Source: Bacteroidota bacterium (GTDB lineage Bacteria; Bacteroidota; Bacteroidia; Chitinophagales; Chitinophagaceae). From it: a stretch of DNA of 64,000 bases. Below the pieces are notes generated by a model. The model was not told the DNA's origin. It saw only the letters and a list, made by a program, of their open reading frames with translations, and ran no database searches. A program made the translations under genes and the position numbers. Where the stretch lies: positions 124,001-188,000 of the forward strand of contig CANHGW010000001.1 in the NCBI GenBank assembly GCA_947460175.1, in the 5' to 3' direction. This document shows, piece by piece, positions 53,587 to 61,491 of the stretch (position 1 is its first letter; the number at the start of each line of letters is the position of its first letter).

Positions 53587-54699
53587 TTATTTTACGACTT
53601 CATTGAGTTTTTGCATCAATGATTCTCCTCTCAAATTTGTAGCGATAATATTTCCATTGGGGTCCAATAAGAAATTACCCGGTATACTATTTACTTGATA
53701 GTTACGAGCTATTGCGCTTCCCCAGCCATTTAACTCACTTACATGTATCCAAGTTAGTCCATCTTTTGCAATTGCTTCAGTCCATTTTTCTTTACTTGAA
53801 TCGAGCGACACGCCTACTATAGCAAAATTCTTAGACTTGTTTTGTTGATAGGCCGCTACTACATTCGGATTTTCTTGCCGACAAGGTGCACACCATGATG
53901 CCCAAAAATCTACTAATACATATTTGCCTTTCAAGCTACTTAATGTAAAACTTGTTCCTTCAGGTGTATTGGCCGTAAAATCTGGCGCTGCTGTTCCTTC
54001 AGTTGGTGTTTCTGCTTTGGTAGATTCTATCTTTTTACCACTAAATTTAGCGGCAAATGATTTAGCCGAAGTTGAATTAGGGAATCGCTTTGTAATTTGC
54101 TCATAAAACGATTTTACATAAGGCCCTTCAAAAGCAGGATTAATCATATTAACAGCAAACAATGCACATGAAACACTTTTGGTAGTATCTGCAAATTTTT
54201 TAATATAATCCATAAATCGCGTATTAATTATACGCATATCTGCCTCAGCCGACTTACGTAGTGAATCTTTGGATGGATTTGCTTTAATAGAATCCATAAT
54301 CACTTGAATGGTATTGATATCCTTGATATTTTCTCTCAGATTAACCAAAAAGCCTTTCATTGTTTCACTACCAGCAGAACCTTCTACTTTATAATTCTCG
54401 AGCATATTCCAATCGCCAGATATATTGGCTTTATCACCTTCTTTCAGCACAAGTAAAATATACTTTCCTTTTTCAAATTTCAATCGATACAATGATTCCT
54501 CATGCGTTTTATGAGATAATTCAAATGTACCATCCACTTTAGTTGTTCCACTATCTACAAATACGTTTTCATCAACTGTCAATTCCTCCAATCGGAATTT
54601 TTGAACTGGCATATTTTCAATTTTACCTTTTACTGAGTAGTTGCTATTACAACTGTACAACAAAACTGAAAATAAAAATAAGAGGGCGATTTTTTTCAT
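53587..54699 (-). CDS. TlpA-like thioredoxin lipoprotein with DUF4369 domain
   Basis: 370 residues. Lipobox LLYSC with Cys17. N-terminal DUF4369 beta domain (about 20-115, SVKGKIENMPVQKFRLEE), a helical middle, then a thioredoxin fold with the redox pair in DFWASWCAPCRQENPNV near 268 and the cis-Pro in NSIPGNFLLDPNGNI. It acts in the periplasm, probably reducing disulfides of cytochrome c apoproteins or exported proteins. It starts upstream of pyrD by 27 nt and may share the transcript. Confidence 0.93.
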   Translation of the reverse strand: MKKIALLFLFSVLLYSCNSNYSVKGKIENMPVQKFRLEELTVDENVFVDSGTTKVDGTFELSHKTHEESLYRLKFEKGKYILLVLKEGDKANISGDWNMLENYKVEGSAGSETMKGFLVNLRENIKDINTIQVIMDSIKANPSKDSLRKSAEADMRIINTRFMDYIKKFADTTKSVSCALFAVNMINPAFEGPYVKSFYEQITKRFPNSTSAKSFAAKFSGKKIESTKAETPTEGTAAPDFTANTPEGTSFTLSSLKGKYVLVDFWASWCAPCRQENPNVVAAYQQNKSKNFAIVGVSLDSSKEKWTEAIAKDGLTWIHVSELNGWGSAIARNYQVNSIPGNFLLDPNGNIIATNLRGESLMQKLNEVVK

Positions 54700-54850
54700 A
54701 TTGTGCTTTTAGCGCTTTAAGAGTTAAGACTTATAAATTAATTTATGGTCCTAGTTAAAACGAGCGCAAAAATACACTAAAAAACTATTTATATGGATGT
54801 TTAGTATAGTTGAAACTATAAAGGCAGCAAATCACTCTAAACAGCTACGC

Positions 54851-55066
54851 TTATTGATTCTTAGTTGGTTTTAATTCCTTTTTAAACATCCCTCCCAGTA
54901 AAAAACCCATCAATGCACCATAAAGACTACTATTGAAAGGTTTGGAGGTAATCATACACGTTCCGCTTGCACATCCAATTTGTTGCCAATAAATATAACC
55001 TGCTATAGCTCCAAGCAATGCGCCTAATATACTTTTCCAGTTATTTGTTAACCACCTTTGTATCAT
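54851..55066 (-). CDS. Small DUF6132 family membrane protein
   Basis: 71 residues, two membrane helices (about 13-30 and 47-62). Between them lies the signature YWQQIGCASGTCMITSKPFN with two Cys, then SLYGALMGFLLGGMF. This matches DUF6132, a Bacteroidota family often found with thioredoxin or redox genes, fitting the TlpA-like neighbour. The two cysteines suggest thiol or metal chemistry; not established. Confidence 0.8.
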   Translation of the reverse strand: MIQRWLTNNWKSILGALLGAIAGYIYWQQIGCASGTCMITSKPFNSSLYGALMGFLLGGMFKKELKPTKNQ

Positions 55067-55108
55067 TTCGAGTTTTTATTATATGCAAAAATGAATTAAA
55101 AAAAGAAA

Positions 55109-55136
55109 TCTCTGAGTGACATTTATCACTCAGAGA
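55109..55136 (-). terminator. Intrinsic terminator behind the 55160 gene
   Basis: Perfect 11-bp stem TCTCTGAGTGA / TCACTCAGAGA with six-base loop; on the minus strand a run of T and C (TTTCTTTTTTT) follows. Confidence 0.88.
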
Positions 55137-55159
55137 CATTATTATCTAATTAATACTAT

Positions 55160-56587
55160 TTATCGTTTAATTGTTCCACGTTGTTGTGATGGAATGTTGG
55201 TCGCTTTAGAAGGACTCGAATATTGTCTAGTTGGTTGCTCTCGAGTTTCACGAATGGGTGCAGATGGTGTTCTTTCAATTGAAGTGCGTTCGGTTCGTTG
55301 CTCTCGAGCTGGCACATTGGAAGGTTGAGATCGTTGCTCCCTTCTAGGTGTTTGTGTCTTTTCCATGACCGGGCGTTCAGTTCGAGAATCTCTTATTGGA
55401 ACTGCTGCGGGCTCTTGTCGTTGTTCACGTACAGGAGTGCTTGCAGGTTGTTCACGCTTTGGTACTTGAGTTGGTTGTTCTCTATCCATACTAGGTCGAT
55501 CGATGCGCTGATCTCTTGCTGGCTTTGTTGCAGGCAATTGTCTTACAGGTTCGTTAGATGGTTGCGAACGATCTATTGAAGGACGGTCGGTACGAGTAGG
55601 CGCGACATTTTGTTGATTTTTATCATTCATATTCAATCTACCTGGTCTATTTCCATTGATAGGATTTTGCTTATCTTTTTGTCGACTTGTAGCAATTGAA
55701 TTTGATTGATTCAATACTCTTCCTTCTGGTCTTTTTACACCACTTCGAATATTTTTCTCACGACCATCGTATACCTTGTTGTATACGCCTCGTTGCTTAT
55801 TTTGCGAATAGATAGGAGATCGGCTTCTGTGTTGATAGTACTGTGGTCTTACATGATTGAACATACAATGTCGTGAACGATTATACCAACCTCTATTCCA
55901 ACGGTAGCTATAGCCCCAATAATAATTATAATCGTACCAATAGTAGCAACTCCAAGGTCTCCAATAGCTAGGATAGTAACCCCAATACCAAGGTGAGCGC
56001 CATGGGTTATAACCATAATCGTAGATATAGGTTACAATTCCCCAAGTTATAATTTGCGGTGCATATCCACCGTTGTTGTTGTTATCATAGTAGTCATTAT
56101 CGTAATTATTTAGATTGCCAGAATAACCAGGATTTGGTGTGGAATTTCCTTTATAATTTGGTTCAACTATATAATCTTTTCCATATAAATCTTCATCCCC
56201 GATGAGTTGTATATTCACATTACTTCCTTTTTTGTCAACATAAAATACCGCCACATCTTGTGACTCTGTTTGATTCAAATCAACTTGTAATACAATCGTA
56301 TGTGCTGTACCATATTTACTATCAGACACTCTTACATAATCTGTTTGTCCATCATTGTCAAGATCAAGATTATTTACTTTGCTATCTTGTTGATTGATTT
56401 TGCTTTCAAATTCTTCAAGTGTTTTTGAATTTTGAAAAAAATCCATAACAGCATAAAGATTGAAGTTGTCGCCTGGCAATCCGAGTCGCTCATCATTGTA
56501 ATTTTGAGCTGTTGCAATATTGCTTACTAGCACCAATCCTAAAAGTGCTAAAAGGCCTTGTTTAAGATTAAAAAATTGAGTTTTCAT
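55160..56587 (-). CDS. Exported protein with Tyr/Trp-rich middle and Arg/Gln/Pro repeat tail
   Basis: 475 residues. Signal peptide to about residue 27 (NIATAQ). Residues 28-145 form a soluble domain (NLDLDNDGQTDYVRVSDSKYG, calcium-loop-like DxDxDG pattern; TIVLQVDLNQTESQDVAVFYV). Residues about 180-260 are extremely rich in Tyr and Trp (SPWYWGYYPSYWRPWSCYYW). The rest is a basic, disordered tail with recurring units such as REQPASTPVREQR and PSNVPAREQRTER. Family known only as hypothetical Bacteroidota proteins as far as I can tell; an envelope or surface role is inferred from the signal peptide. Confidence 0.7.
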   Translation of the reverse strand: MKTQFFNLKQGLLALLGLVLVSNIATAQNYNDERLGLPGDNFNLYAVMDFFQNSKTLEEFESKINQQDSKVNNLDLDNDGQTDYVRVSDSKYGTAHTIVLQVDLNQTESQDVAVFYVDKKGSNVNIQLIGDEDLYGKDYIVEPNYKGNSTPNPGYSGNLNNYDNDYYDNNNNGGYAPQIITWGIVTYIYDYGYNPWRSPWYWGYYPSYWRPWSCYYWYDYNYYWGYSYRWNRGWYNRSRHCMFNHVRPQYYQHRSRSPIYSQNKQRGVYNKVYDGREKNIRSGVKRPEGRVLNQSNSIATSRQKDKQNPINGNRPGRLNMNDKNQQNVAPTRTDRPSIDRSQPSNEPVRQLPATKPARDQRIDRPSMDREQPTQVPKREQPASTPVREQRQEPAAVPIRDSRTERPVMEKTQTPRREQRSQPSNVPAREQRTERTSIERTPSAPIRETREQPTRQYSSPSKATNIPSQQRGTIKR

Positions 56588-56727
56588 TATTCTTTATTTT
56601 AATTGTTATGTTCGGTTTACTAAAGTTACCGCTTTTTAATTGAAACCGAATCCTTACCATCGAACACAAGTTGGACATTTCGTTTTTATATTAGTTAAAG
56701 TCATATTACATACTTTTAATGATTGTA

Positions 56728-56756
56728 TTGTTAATATCCATTATTGAATATATTTG
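56728..56756 (+). promoter_or_regulatory. Promoter of tRNA-Val
   Basis: TTG at 56728-56730, 18 nt, TATATTTG at 56749-56756; tRNA begins 12 nt later. Confidence 0.75.
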
Positions 56757-56767
56757 CTCTTCTAAAT

Positions 56768-56841
56768 GGATGGTTAGCTCAGTTGGTTAGAGTGCTACGT
56801 TGACATCGTAGAGGTCGCTGGTTCGAATCCCGTACCATCCA
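56768..56841 (+). tRNA. tRNA-Val (anticodon GAC)
   Basis: 74 nt. Seven perfect acceptor pairs (GGATGGT / ACCATCC), D arm with GCTC...GAGT, anticodon stem CTACG / CGTAG with loop TTGACAT giving anticodon GAC, and T arm GGTTCGAATCC. The discriminator is A; the CCA end is not encoded. Stand-alone. Confidence 0.97.
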
Positions 56842-56860
56842 CTATAATATAAAAATAGAC

Positions 56861-56878
56861 CCCTTTTTTTTAAAAGGG
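56861..56878. terminator. Terminator between tRNA-Val and the Crp/Fnr gene
   Basis: CCCTTTT-TTTA-AAAAGGG; on the minus strand it is followed by GTCTATTTTTAT. Mainly suits the Crp/Fnr gene. Confidence 0.6.
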
Positions 56879-56907
56879 AGCAACTCAATATAAATTTTGA
56901 GAAGGAA

Positions 56908-57534
56908 CTATCGCAACATCGTTATCTTATTTCTACCTAATATAAGCTCGCCATCTTCTTCAAGCTTTTTCAACAATCGAGAGACAACCGCTCGTGCTGT
57001 TGCTAGTTCATTGGCAATCTGTTCGTGCGATACATGAAGTATTTTATTGCCAGTCAATTCTACTTTCTTATTTAAGAGCAACAGCAATCGTTCATCTACT
57101 TTTTTAAATGCAATGGCATTTACCACTTCGAGCAATTCTTCAAAACGTTTGTGGTATTGTTTAAATATATATTCAAGCCATTGAGGATACTCTTTTATAA
57201 AAGAATTGACTTTATCGATTGGTAAAAAAAATATTTCAGCTTCTTCTTCTACCTCTGCACGTACCTTACTGGTTTCATGATGTATGCCTCCCAAAAAAGA
57301 CATAATACAACTTTCGCCTGCTTTGATATAATAGAGCAAAATTTCACGTCCATCTTCATCTGTTCGCATGACTCGTATGCTTCCTTCTGCTACCATGGGG
57401 ATTGAACGTATAGTAGAATGTTCGTTTAATATAATATCGCCAGGCATATAATGCTTTACAATACAATACTCCTGTAATTTTTGCTTGAGCTCGGGTGAGG
57501 ATCTGAACTCGGCTATTTCATCGATGGCTGTCAT
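56908..57534 (-). CDS. Crp/Fnr family transcription regulator
   Basis: 208 residues. Cyclic-nucleotide-type beta-roll (IILNEHSTIRSIPMVAEGSIRVMRTD) at about 35-60, dimer helix near 120-140, and C-terminal winged helix with recognition region VSHEQIANELATARAVVSRLLKKLEEDG. The Cys residues of an oxygen-sensing iron-sulfur FNR are absent, and no clear cAMP-binding RxS triad is seen, so the effector is unknown. A TATCTTTA box lies just upstream. Followed by a terminator. Confidence 0.92.
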   Translation of the reverse strand: MTAIDEIAEFRSSPELKQKLQEYCIVKHYMPGDIILNEHSTIRSIPMVAEGSIRVMRTDEDGREILLYYIKAGESCIMSFLGGIHHETSKVRAEVEEEAEIFFLPIDKVNSFIKEYPQWLEYIFKQYHKRFEELLEVVNAIAFKKVDERLLLLLNKKVELTGNKILHVSHEQIANELATARAVVSRLLKKLEEDGELILGRNKITMLR

Positions 57535-57569
57535 TGTGTAAAGATAATAGGAATAAAAAAATTATACGT

Positions 57570-58376
57570 TTATTTATCAACTCGAGGAAAAACCAAGCTT
57601 CTCAATTCCCAACCACCTGGTGTAAATTGCATAGGCACTATACATTCTCCACTGAAATGATGTGGCTGATGGATTCCTTCAAGATATGCATTGAAATCAA
57701 TCTTCAATTTCACTACAGCATGCATGTGCTCCTCATCCAATTCAACTTCATTTACTTCAAGTTCATTCAATTCAAATGAATCATACGCATTTCTGAAATC
57801 CCTGACTGATTTGTTTTTCACATCTAAGTCTTCTATAGCATATTTATATCGTTCAGTCGGTTCGTTTTTGTCAAAAAAATTATCAAAAAATGTTGCGATG
57901 CATTTCTTCACATCCTTTTCATCATCCGGATAAAAATCTTCATAGATAAACTGAGTCACCATGCCTTTCATCAACTTCATATCGTAGATTTCATGTATAA
58001 ACAAATCCTCAATAATGAATCGATATAACTCTCGGTCATCCACTTCGTGGATGGTATCTATCCCAATGCCATTTTCAAATAATATTTCCAGCAGATTATC
58101 CAATTCATCACTTATTTCATCCTCATCTAAATCCTCTAGCAGCTTGTAGCTTGGCTTACCTGCTTTATCGTACACCGATATCTTGGGCGAGTCGGCATGC
58201 ATAGATTCAAATTGTTCAATGTAATTCAAAAAATCATTTTCTATCTCTGGAGGTAAAGAGGGCATTTCAGGATCTTCAATAAATTGAGCACCCTTTTCGA
58301 GTGACAATTTTATCTTCCTGATTTCATTTTCGAGTCGAAGTTTTTCGCGTTCTTCATCGCTCAGTTGGTCTTCCAT
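57570..58376 (-). CDS. Acidic protein of unknown function
   Basis: 268 residues, no signal peptide or membrane segment. The N-terminal 30 residues form a charged coiled coil (LSDEEREKLRLENEIRKIKLSLE). The middle is rich in Asp and Glu (LLEDLDEDEISDELDNLLEILFENG), and the C-terminal part looks beta-rich (VVKLKIDFNAYLEG; ECIVPMQFTPGGWELRSLVFPR). I recognise no family. It starts 22 nt behind the SCO gene and is probably co-transcribed, which hints at, but does not show, a link to copper or oxidase assembly. Confidence 0.55.
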   Translation of the reverse strand: MEDQLSDEEREKLRLENEIRKIKLSLEKGAQFIEDPEMPSLPPEIENDFLNYIEQFESMHADSPKISVYDKAGKPSYKLLEDLDEDEISDELDNLLEILFENGIGIDTIHEVDDRELYRFIIEDLFIHEIYDMKLMKGMVTQFIYEDFYPDDEKDVKKCIATFFDNFFDKNEPTERYKYAIEDLDVKNKSVRDFRNAYDSFELNELEVNEVELDEEHMHAVVKLKIDFNAYLEGIHQPHHFSGECIVPMQFTPGGWELRSLVFPRVDK

Positions 58377-58398
58377 ACTTGAACGGTTTTATTCAAAA

Positions 58399-59031
58399 TT
58401 AATTATATTCTTTTCTTAATTCAATGATATCGTCAATCAATTTTTTTACATCCCCTGCATTGGTTCCATCATAGATACCACGTATATGTTTTTCTTTATC
58501 AATCAATACAAATTTTTCGGAATGGATGAAATCGGGTAGTATATTTTTTTGCGTAGTATCTTCTACTGCCGATACCAAATAACTATTGATAGCCATATCA
58601 TACAATGCTTGCTTATCACCTGTTACAAAATTCCATTGCGATGCATCAGCTTCATACTTCAGCGAATATCGTTTCAATTGCGTCACAGTGTCCGTTTCAG
58701 GATCTACGGTATGTGAGAGTATAGCAATGTCATTTTGCCCACGAAAAGCCTGATACACCTTTGCCATATTATCATTCATCTTAGGGCATATGCCTTGACA
58801 GGTAGTGAAAAAATATTCCACTACATAAATCTTGCCTTCTACATCTTTTTCTGTTACGATTTTACCATCTTGATTGGTAAAAGAAAATGGTGCAACCTTA
58901 TGACCGGGATTACCATAGGTAGTCAATCGACGAGGATGTTGCTTGTATGTAAAATAATAATAACCTAGGAATGCAATACCCAACAACATGAAAAATGTAA
59001 TGAGTATTATGGCGATTTTGTTGACTTTCAT
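58399..59031 (-). CDS. SCO1/SenC family copper chaperone
   Basis: 210 residues. Membrane anchor at about 8-28, then a thioredoxin-like fold facing the periplasm. Copper ligands are visible: Cys78 and Cys82 in TTCQGICPKM and His170 in DFIHSEKF. SCO proteins deliver copper to, or reduce, the CuA site of oxidase subunit II, so ctaC (1281-2324) is the likely client. An exact TACCTTTG box is 8 nt before the ATG. Confidence 0.94.
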   Translation of the reverse strand: MKVNKIAIILITFFMLLGIAFLGYYYFTYKQHPRRLTTYGNPGHKVAPFSFTNQDGKIVTEKDVEGKIYVVEYFFTTCQGICPKMNDNMAKVYQAFRGQNDIAILSHTVDPETDTVTQLKRYSLKYEADASQWNFVTGDKQALYDMAINSYLVSAVEDTTQKNILPDFIHSEKFVLIDKEKHIRGIYDGTNAGDVKKLIDDIIELRKEYN

Positions 59032-59039
59032 AATGGGCG

Positions 59040-59047
59040 CAAAGGTA
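59040..59047 (-). promoter_or_regulatory. Promoter -7 box of the SCO operon
   Basis: Minus-strand TACCTTTG, exact TAnnTTTG, 8 nt from the ATG. Confidence 0.5.
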
Positions 59048-59085
59048 AGGAAAAGAGTTTATTTCATGAGAAATCATTCTCGGTC

Positions 59086-59151
59086 TCTGACGAAGGACGT
59101 GTCTCGACGGAATTAAGAACTGAAGTAGAAATCCTTCGCTGTGCTCAGGAA
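59086..59151. repeat. Candidate interspersed repeat (REP-like)
   Basis: A patch less AT-rich than its surroundings with inverted arms CGAAGGA (59091-59097) and TCCTTCG (59132-59138), ending in CGCTGTGCTCAGGA. This word type recalls short palindromic elements scattered through many bacterial genomes. Only one copy is in the window. Confidence 0.4.
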
Positions 59152-59260
59152 ACGAAACGAATAGATAAGAGAATAGACTCTTTTTAAAAAATATATCGGA
59201 TTCCTAAAATAAACACATCACTTACTTCATCTGTTTTCATTCAATGCTTACTTTTACAAC

Positions 59261-59962
59261 ATGAGTCTCCCTTATTTTTTCGAGCCCTTCGATTCTCCCA
59301 ATATAGTAGAATTGAGCGAAGCCAATATGCACTATATGATGCATGTATTGCGTATGAAAGTAGGTGAACAATGCTGGATTACCAATGGCAAGGGTGTACG
59401 TTGTCTGGCAACGATTACGAGTGCTAGTAAACGATCCTGCACTATTGATATAGTCGATAGCATGAAAGAATCATCCTCCTCCTCTTGCCTGCATCTTGCT
59501 ATCGCTTTTACCAAAAATCCTGCACGCATCGAATGGCTACTTGAAAAAGCAACTGAAATAGGTATAGAAACTATTACACCTTTAATCACTCATAGAAGCG
59601 AAAAGCTACATTGGAAAAAAGAGCGATATGAAAAAATACTCGTTGCTGCCATGTTGCAATCACAGCAAACCTATTTACCTACTTTACATGAAGCTACTAC
59701 CATTGAGCAAGTACTACATGGTGATGAAGAAATAAAATGCATCGCTTGGTGCGAAGAACTTACAGATAAAAACCATCTTACACTCGCCTTGCAAAAACAT
59801 AAAAAAACATTAATTCTCATAGGTCCCGAAGGCGACTTTACTGCAGATGAAGTACATTTGTGTATTCAACAAGGATGCAAACCCGTAAGCTTAGGTTCGA
59901 ATCGATTACGTACCGAAACCGCCGGCTTGTATGCATGTGTTGTTTATAATTCACTACTATGA
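59261..59962 (+). CDS. rsmE: 16S rRNA m3U1498 methyltransferase
   Basis: 233-residue SPOUT-class methyltransferase that modifies U1498 of 16S rRNA. N-terminal PUA-like part (MHYMMHVLRMKVGEQCWITNGKG), then the knot domain with KNPARIEWLLEKATEIGIETITPL, ILIGPEGDFTADEV and the closing LGSNRLRTETAGLYA. Its stop overlaps the start of the next gene by four bases (ATGA). Confidence 0.95.
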   Translation: MSLPYFFEPFDSPNIVELSEANMHYMMHVLRMKVGEQCWITNGKGVRCLATITSASKRSCTIDIVDSMKESSSSSCLHLAIAFTKNPARIEWLLEKATEIGIETITPLITHRSEKLHWKKERYEKILVAAMLQSQQTYLPTLHEATTIEQVLHGDEEIKCIAWCEELTDKNHLTLALQKHKKTLILIGPEGDFTADEVHLCIQQGCKPVSLGSNRLRTETAGLYACVVYNSLL

Positions 59963-60615
59963 TGAAAAATGTTTTTTTAATTTGTCTGTTGTTAATGACT
60001 TCATTGATAAGCTATTCGCAAAAAATGAAATTGGGATTGCTCGTATATGGTGGTGGCGGTGACTGGTATGCCAATCCAACGGCACTTAAAAATCTGGCTC
60101 GATTTTCAAATCAAAATTTGGGGACTCAATTCGATGCACAAGAAGGACAAGTAGAAGCTGGTAGTCGCGAACTATTCAATTACCCTATCTTATTTGCAAC
60201 AGGTCACGGTCGTATTATGTTCAACGATGCCGAAGCCCAAAATCTACGTACTTATTTGTCAGCAGGTGGCTTCTTACATTTAGATGACAATTATGGTATG
60301 GATAAATATGTACGACCTGCTATGAAAAAAGTATTTCCTGAATTAGATTTTGTAGAACTCCCTTTTTCGCATCCGATCTATCATCAAAAATTTGATTTTG
60401 CCAATGGCCTACCAAAAATACATGAACACGATAAGAAACCACCTAAAGGTTATGGACTCATCTATCAGGGAAGAGTGGTTTGCTTTTACACCATAGAGAC
60501 CGATTTGAATGATGGCTGGGAAGATCCTGAAGTACACAAAGACCCTGAAGAAAAGCGCCAACAAGCTTTGCAAATGGGTGCCAATATGATTCAATATACG
60601 TTTATGGGTAAATAA
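59959..60615 (+). CDS. DUF4159 exported protein
   Basis: 218 residues with a signal peptide (LLLMTSLISYSQ). The domain has GLLVYGGGGDWYANPTALKNL, then the glutamine-amidotransferase-like stretch ILFATGHGRIMFNDAEAQNLR and LSAGGFLHLDDNYGMDKY, and ends with MGANMIQYTFMGK. DUF4159 resembles class I amidotransferase folds without known catalysis. Coupled to rsmE by an ATGA overlap, although the pairing has no obvious functional logic. Confidence 0.85.
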   Translation: MMKNVFLICLLLMTSLISYSQKMKLGLLVYGGGGDWYANPTALKNLARFSNQNLGTQFDAQEGQVEAGSRELFNYPILFATGHGRIMFNDAEAQNLRTYLSAGGFLHLDDNYGMDKYVRPAMKKVFPELDFVELPFSHPIYHQKFDFANGLPKIHEHDKKPPKGYGLIYQGRVVCFYTIETDLNDGWEDPEVHKDPEEKRQQALQMGANMIQYTFMGK

Positions 60616-60630
60616 TACCAATATCCAACG

Positions 60631-60663
60631 TTGATGTTAGTATTGTATTTATACCTAACTTTG
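60631..60663 (+). promoter_or_regulatory. Promoter of the MbnP-like gene
   Basis: TTG at 60631-60633, 22 nt, TAACTTTG at 60656-60663; ATG at 60683. Confidence 0.6.
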
Positions 60664-60682
60664 TGATATAATAATATTTCAA

Positions 60683-61417
60683 ATGAAAAAGAACCTTGTT
60701 TTATTTCTTTTTGCTGTCTTAACACTAAGCGCATGCAAAAAAAATCCTGCACCACCTACCAAGGGTAAACTAACGATTAAGTTCAATCACCAAATAAATG
60801 GCCAAGCACTAACCAATGGTCAATTGAATTATACCAATGCTGCTGGCAACAAATACAGTGTTAATTTGTTTAAGTATTTTATTTCCAATGTTGTATTGGT
60901 TAAAGATGACAATACAGAAGTGAAACTGAACAACTACGATTTAATCAATGCCTTTGAACCTGCCAATTTCTCTACAGTAGAAGCATCTGATTTACCTTAT
61001 GGCAATTATACATCCATTCGGTTTTATATGGGTGTTGATAGCGCACGCAATCACAATGGCGCACAAGATGGCGACCTCGATCCTGCTTATGGTATGATAT
61101 GGGATTGGAATACAGGTTATATCTTTTTCAAGCATGAAGGTAAATTTATTACAACAATTGGCGATACCATTGATTTGCAGTACCACCTCGGAACAGATAG
61201 GGCATTGTCAACGATCAATATTCCAATTACACTTAATATGGATGCTGAAACTAAAAAAGTAAATCTGCTTTTTGATTTAAACAAAATGTACAATTCTCCA
61301 GTTATTAATTTCAACGATGGACCTAATCGTCAAAGTACAAATGCCGCCGATTTTAATTGGATAAACGAAATGTCGTCTAATACAGTAGATGCTTTTACTT
61401 TTATGAATCAAGAGTAA
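60683..61417 (+). CDS. MbnP-like lipoprotein
   Basis: 244 residues. Lipobox LTLSAC with Cys18. The mature domain matches the MbnP family of copper-associated proteins: KLTIKFNHQINGQ, NLFKYFISNVVLVKDDN, the GVDSARNHNGAQDGDLDP block and GMIWDWNTGYIFFKHEGKF with two conserved Trp. In methanotrophs MbnP works with the dihaem protein MbnH, which oxidises one of its tryptophans; no MbnH-like gene is in this window. Copper binding here is inferred from the family. Confidence 0.8.
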   Translation: MKKNLVLFLFAVLTLSACKKNPAPPTKGKLTIKFNHQINGQALTNGQLNYTNAAGNKYSVNLFKYFISNVVLVKDDNTEVKLNNYDLINAFEPANFSTVEASDLPYGNYTSIRFYMGVDSARNHNGAQDGDLDPAYGMIWDWNTGYIFFKHEGKFITTIGDTIDLQYHLGTDRALSTINIPITLNMDAETKKVNLLFDLNKMYNSPVINFNDGPNRQSTNAADFNWINEMSSNTVDAFTFMNQE

Positions 61418-61441
61418 ATCTATTTACAATCTTTACATACA

Positions 61442-61472
61442 AATACACCTGAACTATCAGGTGTATTTTTTT
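61442..61472 (+). terminator. Intrinsic terminator behind the MbnP-like gene
   Basis: Perfect 11-bp stem AATACACCTGA / TCAGGTGTATT with ACTA loop and following T residues. Confidence 0.92.
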
Positions 61473-61491
61473 ATATTTACATTCTATCTCA

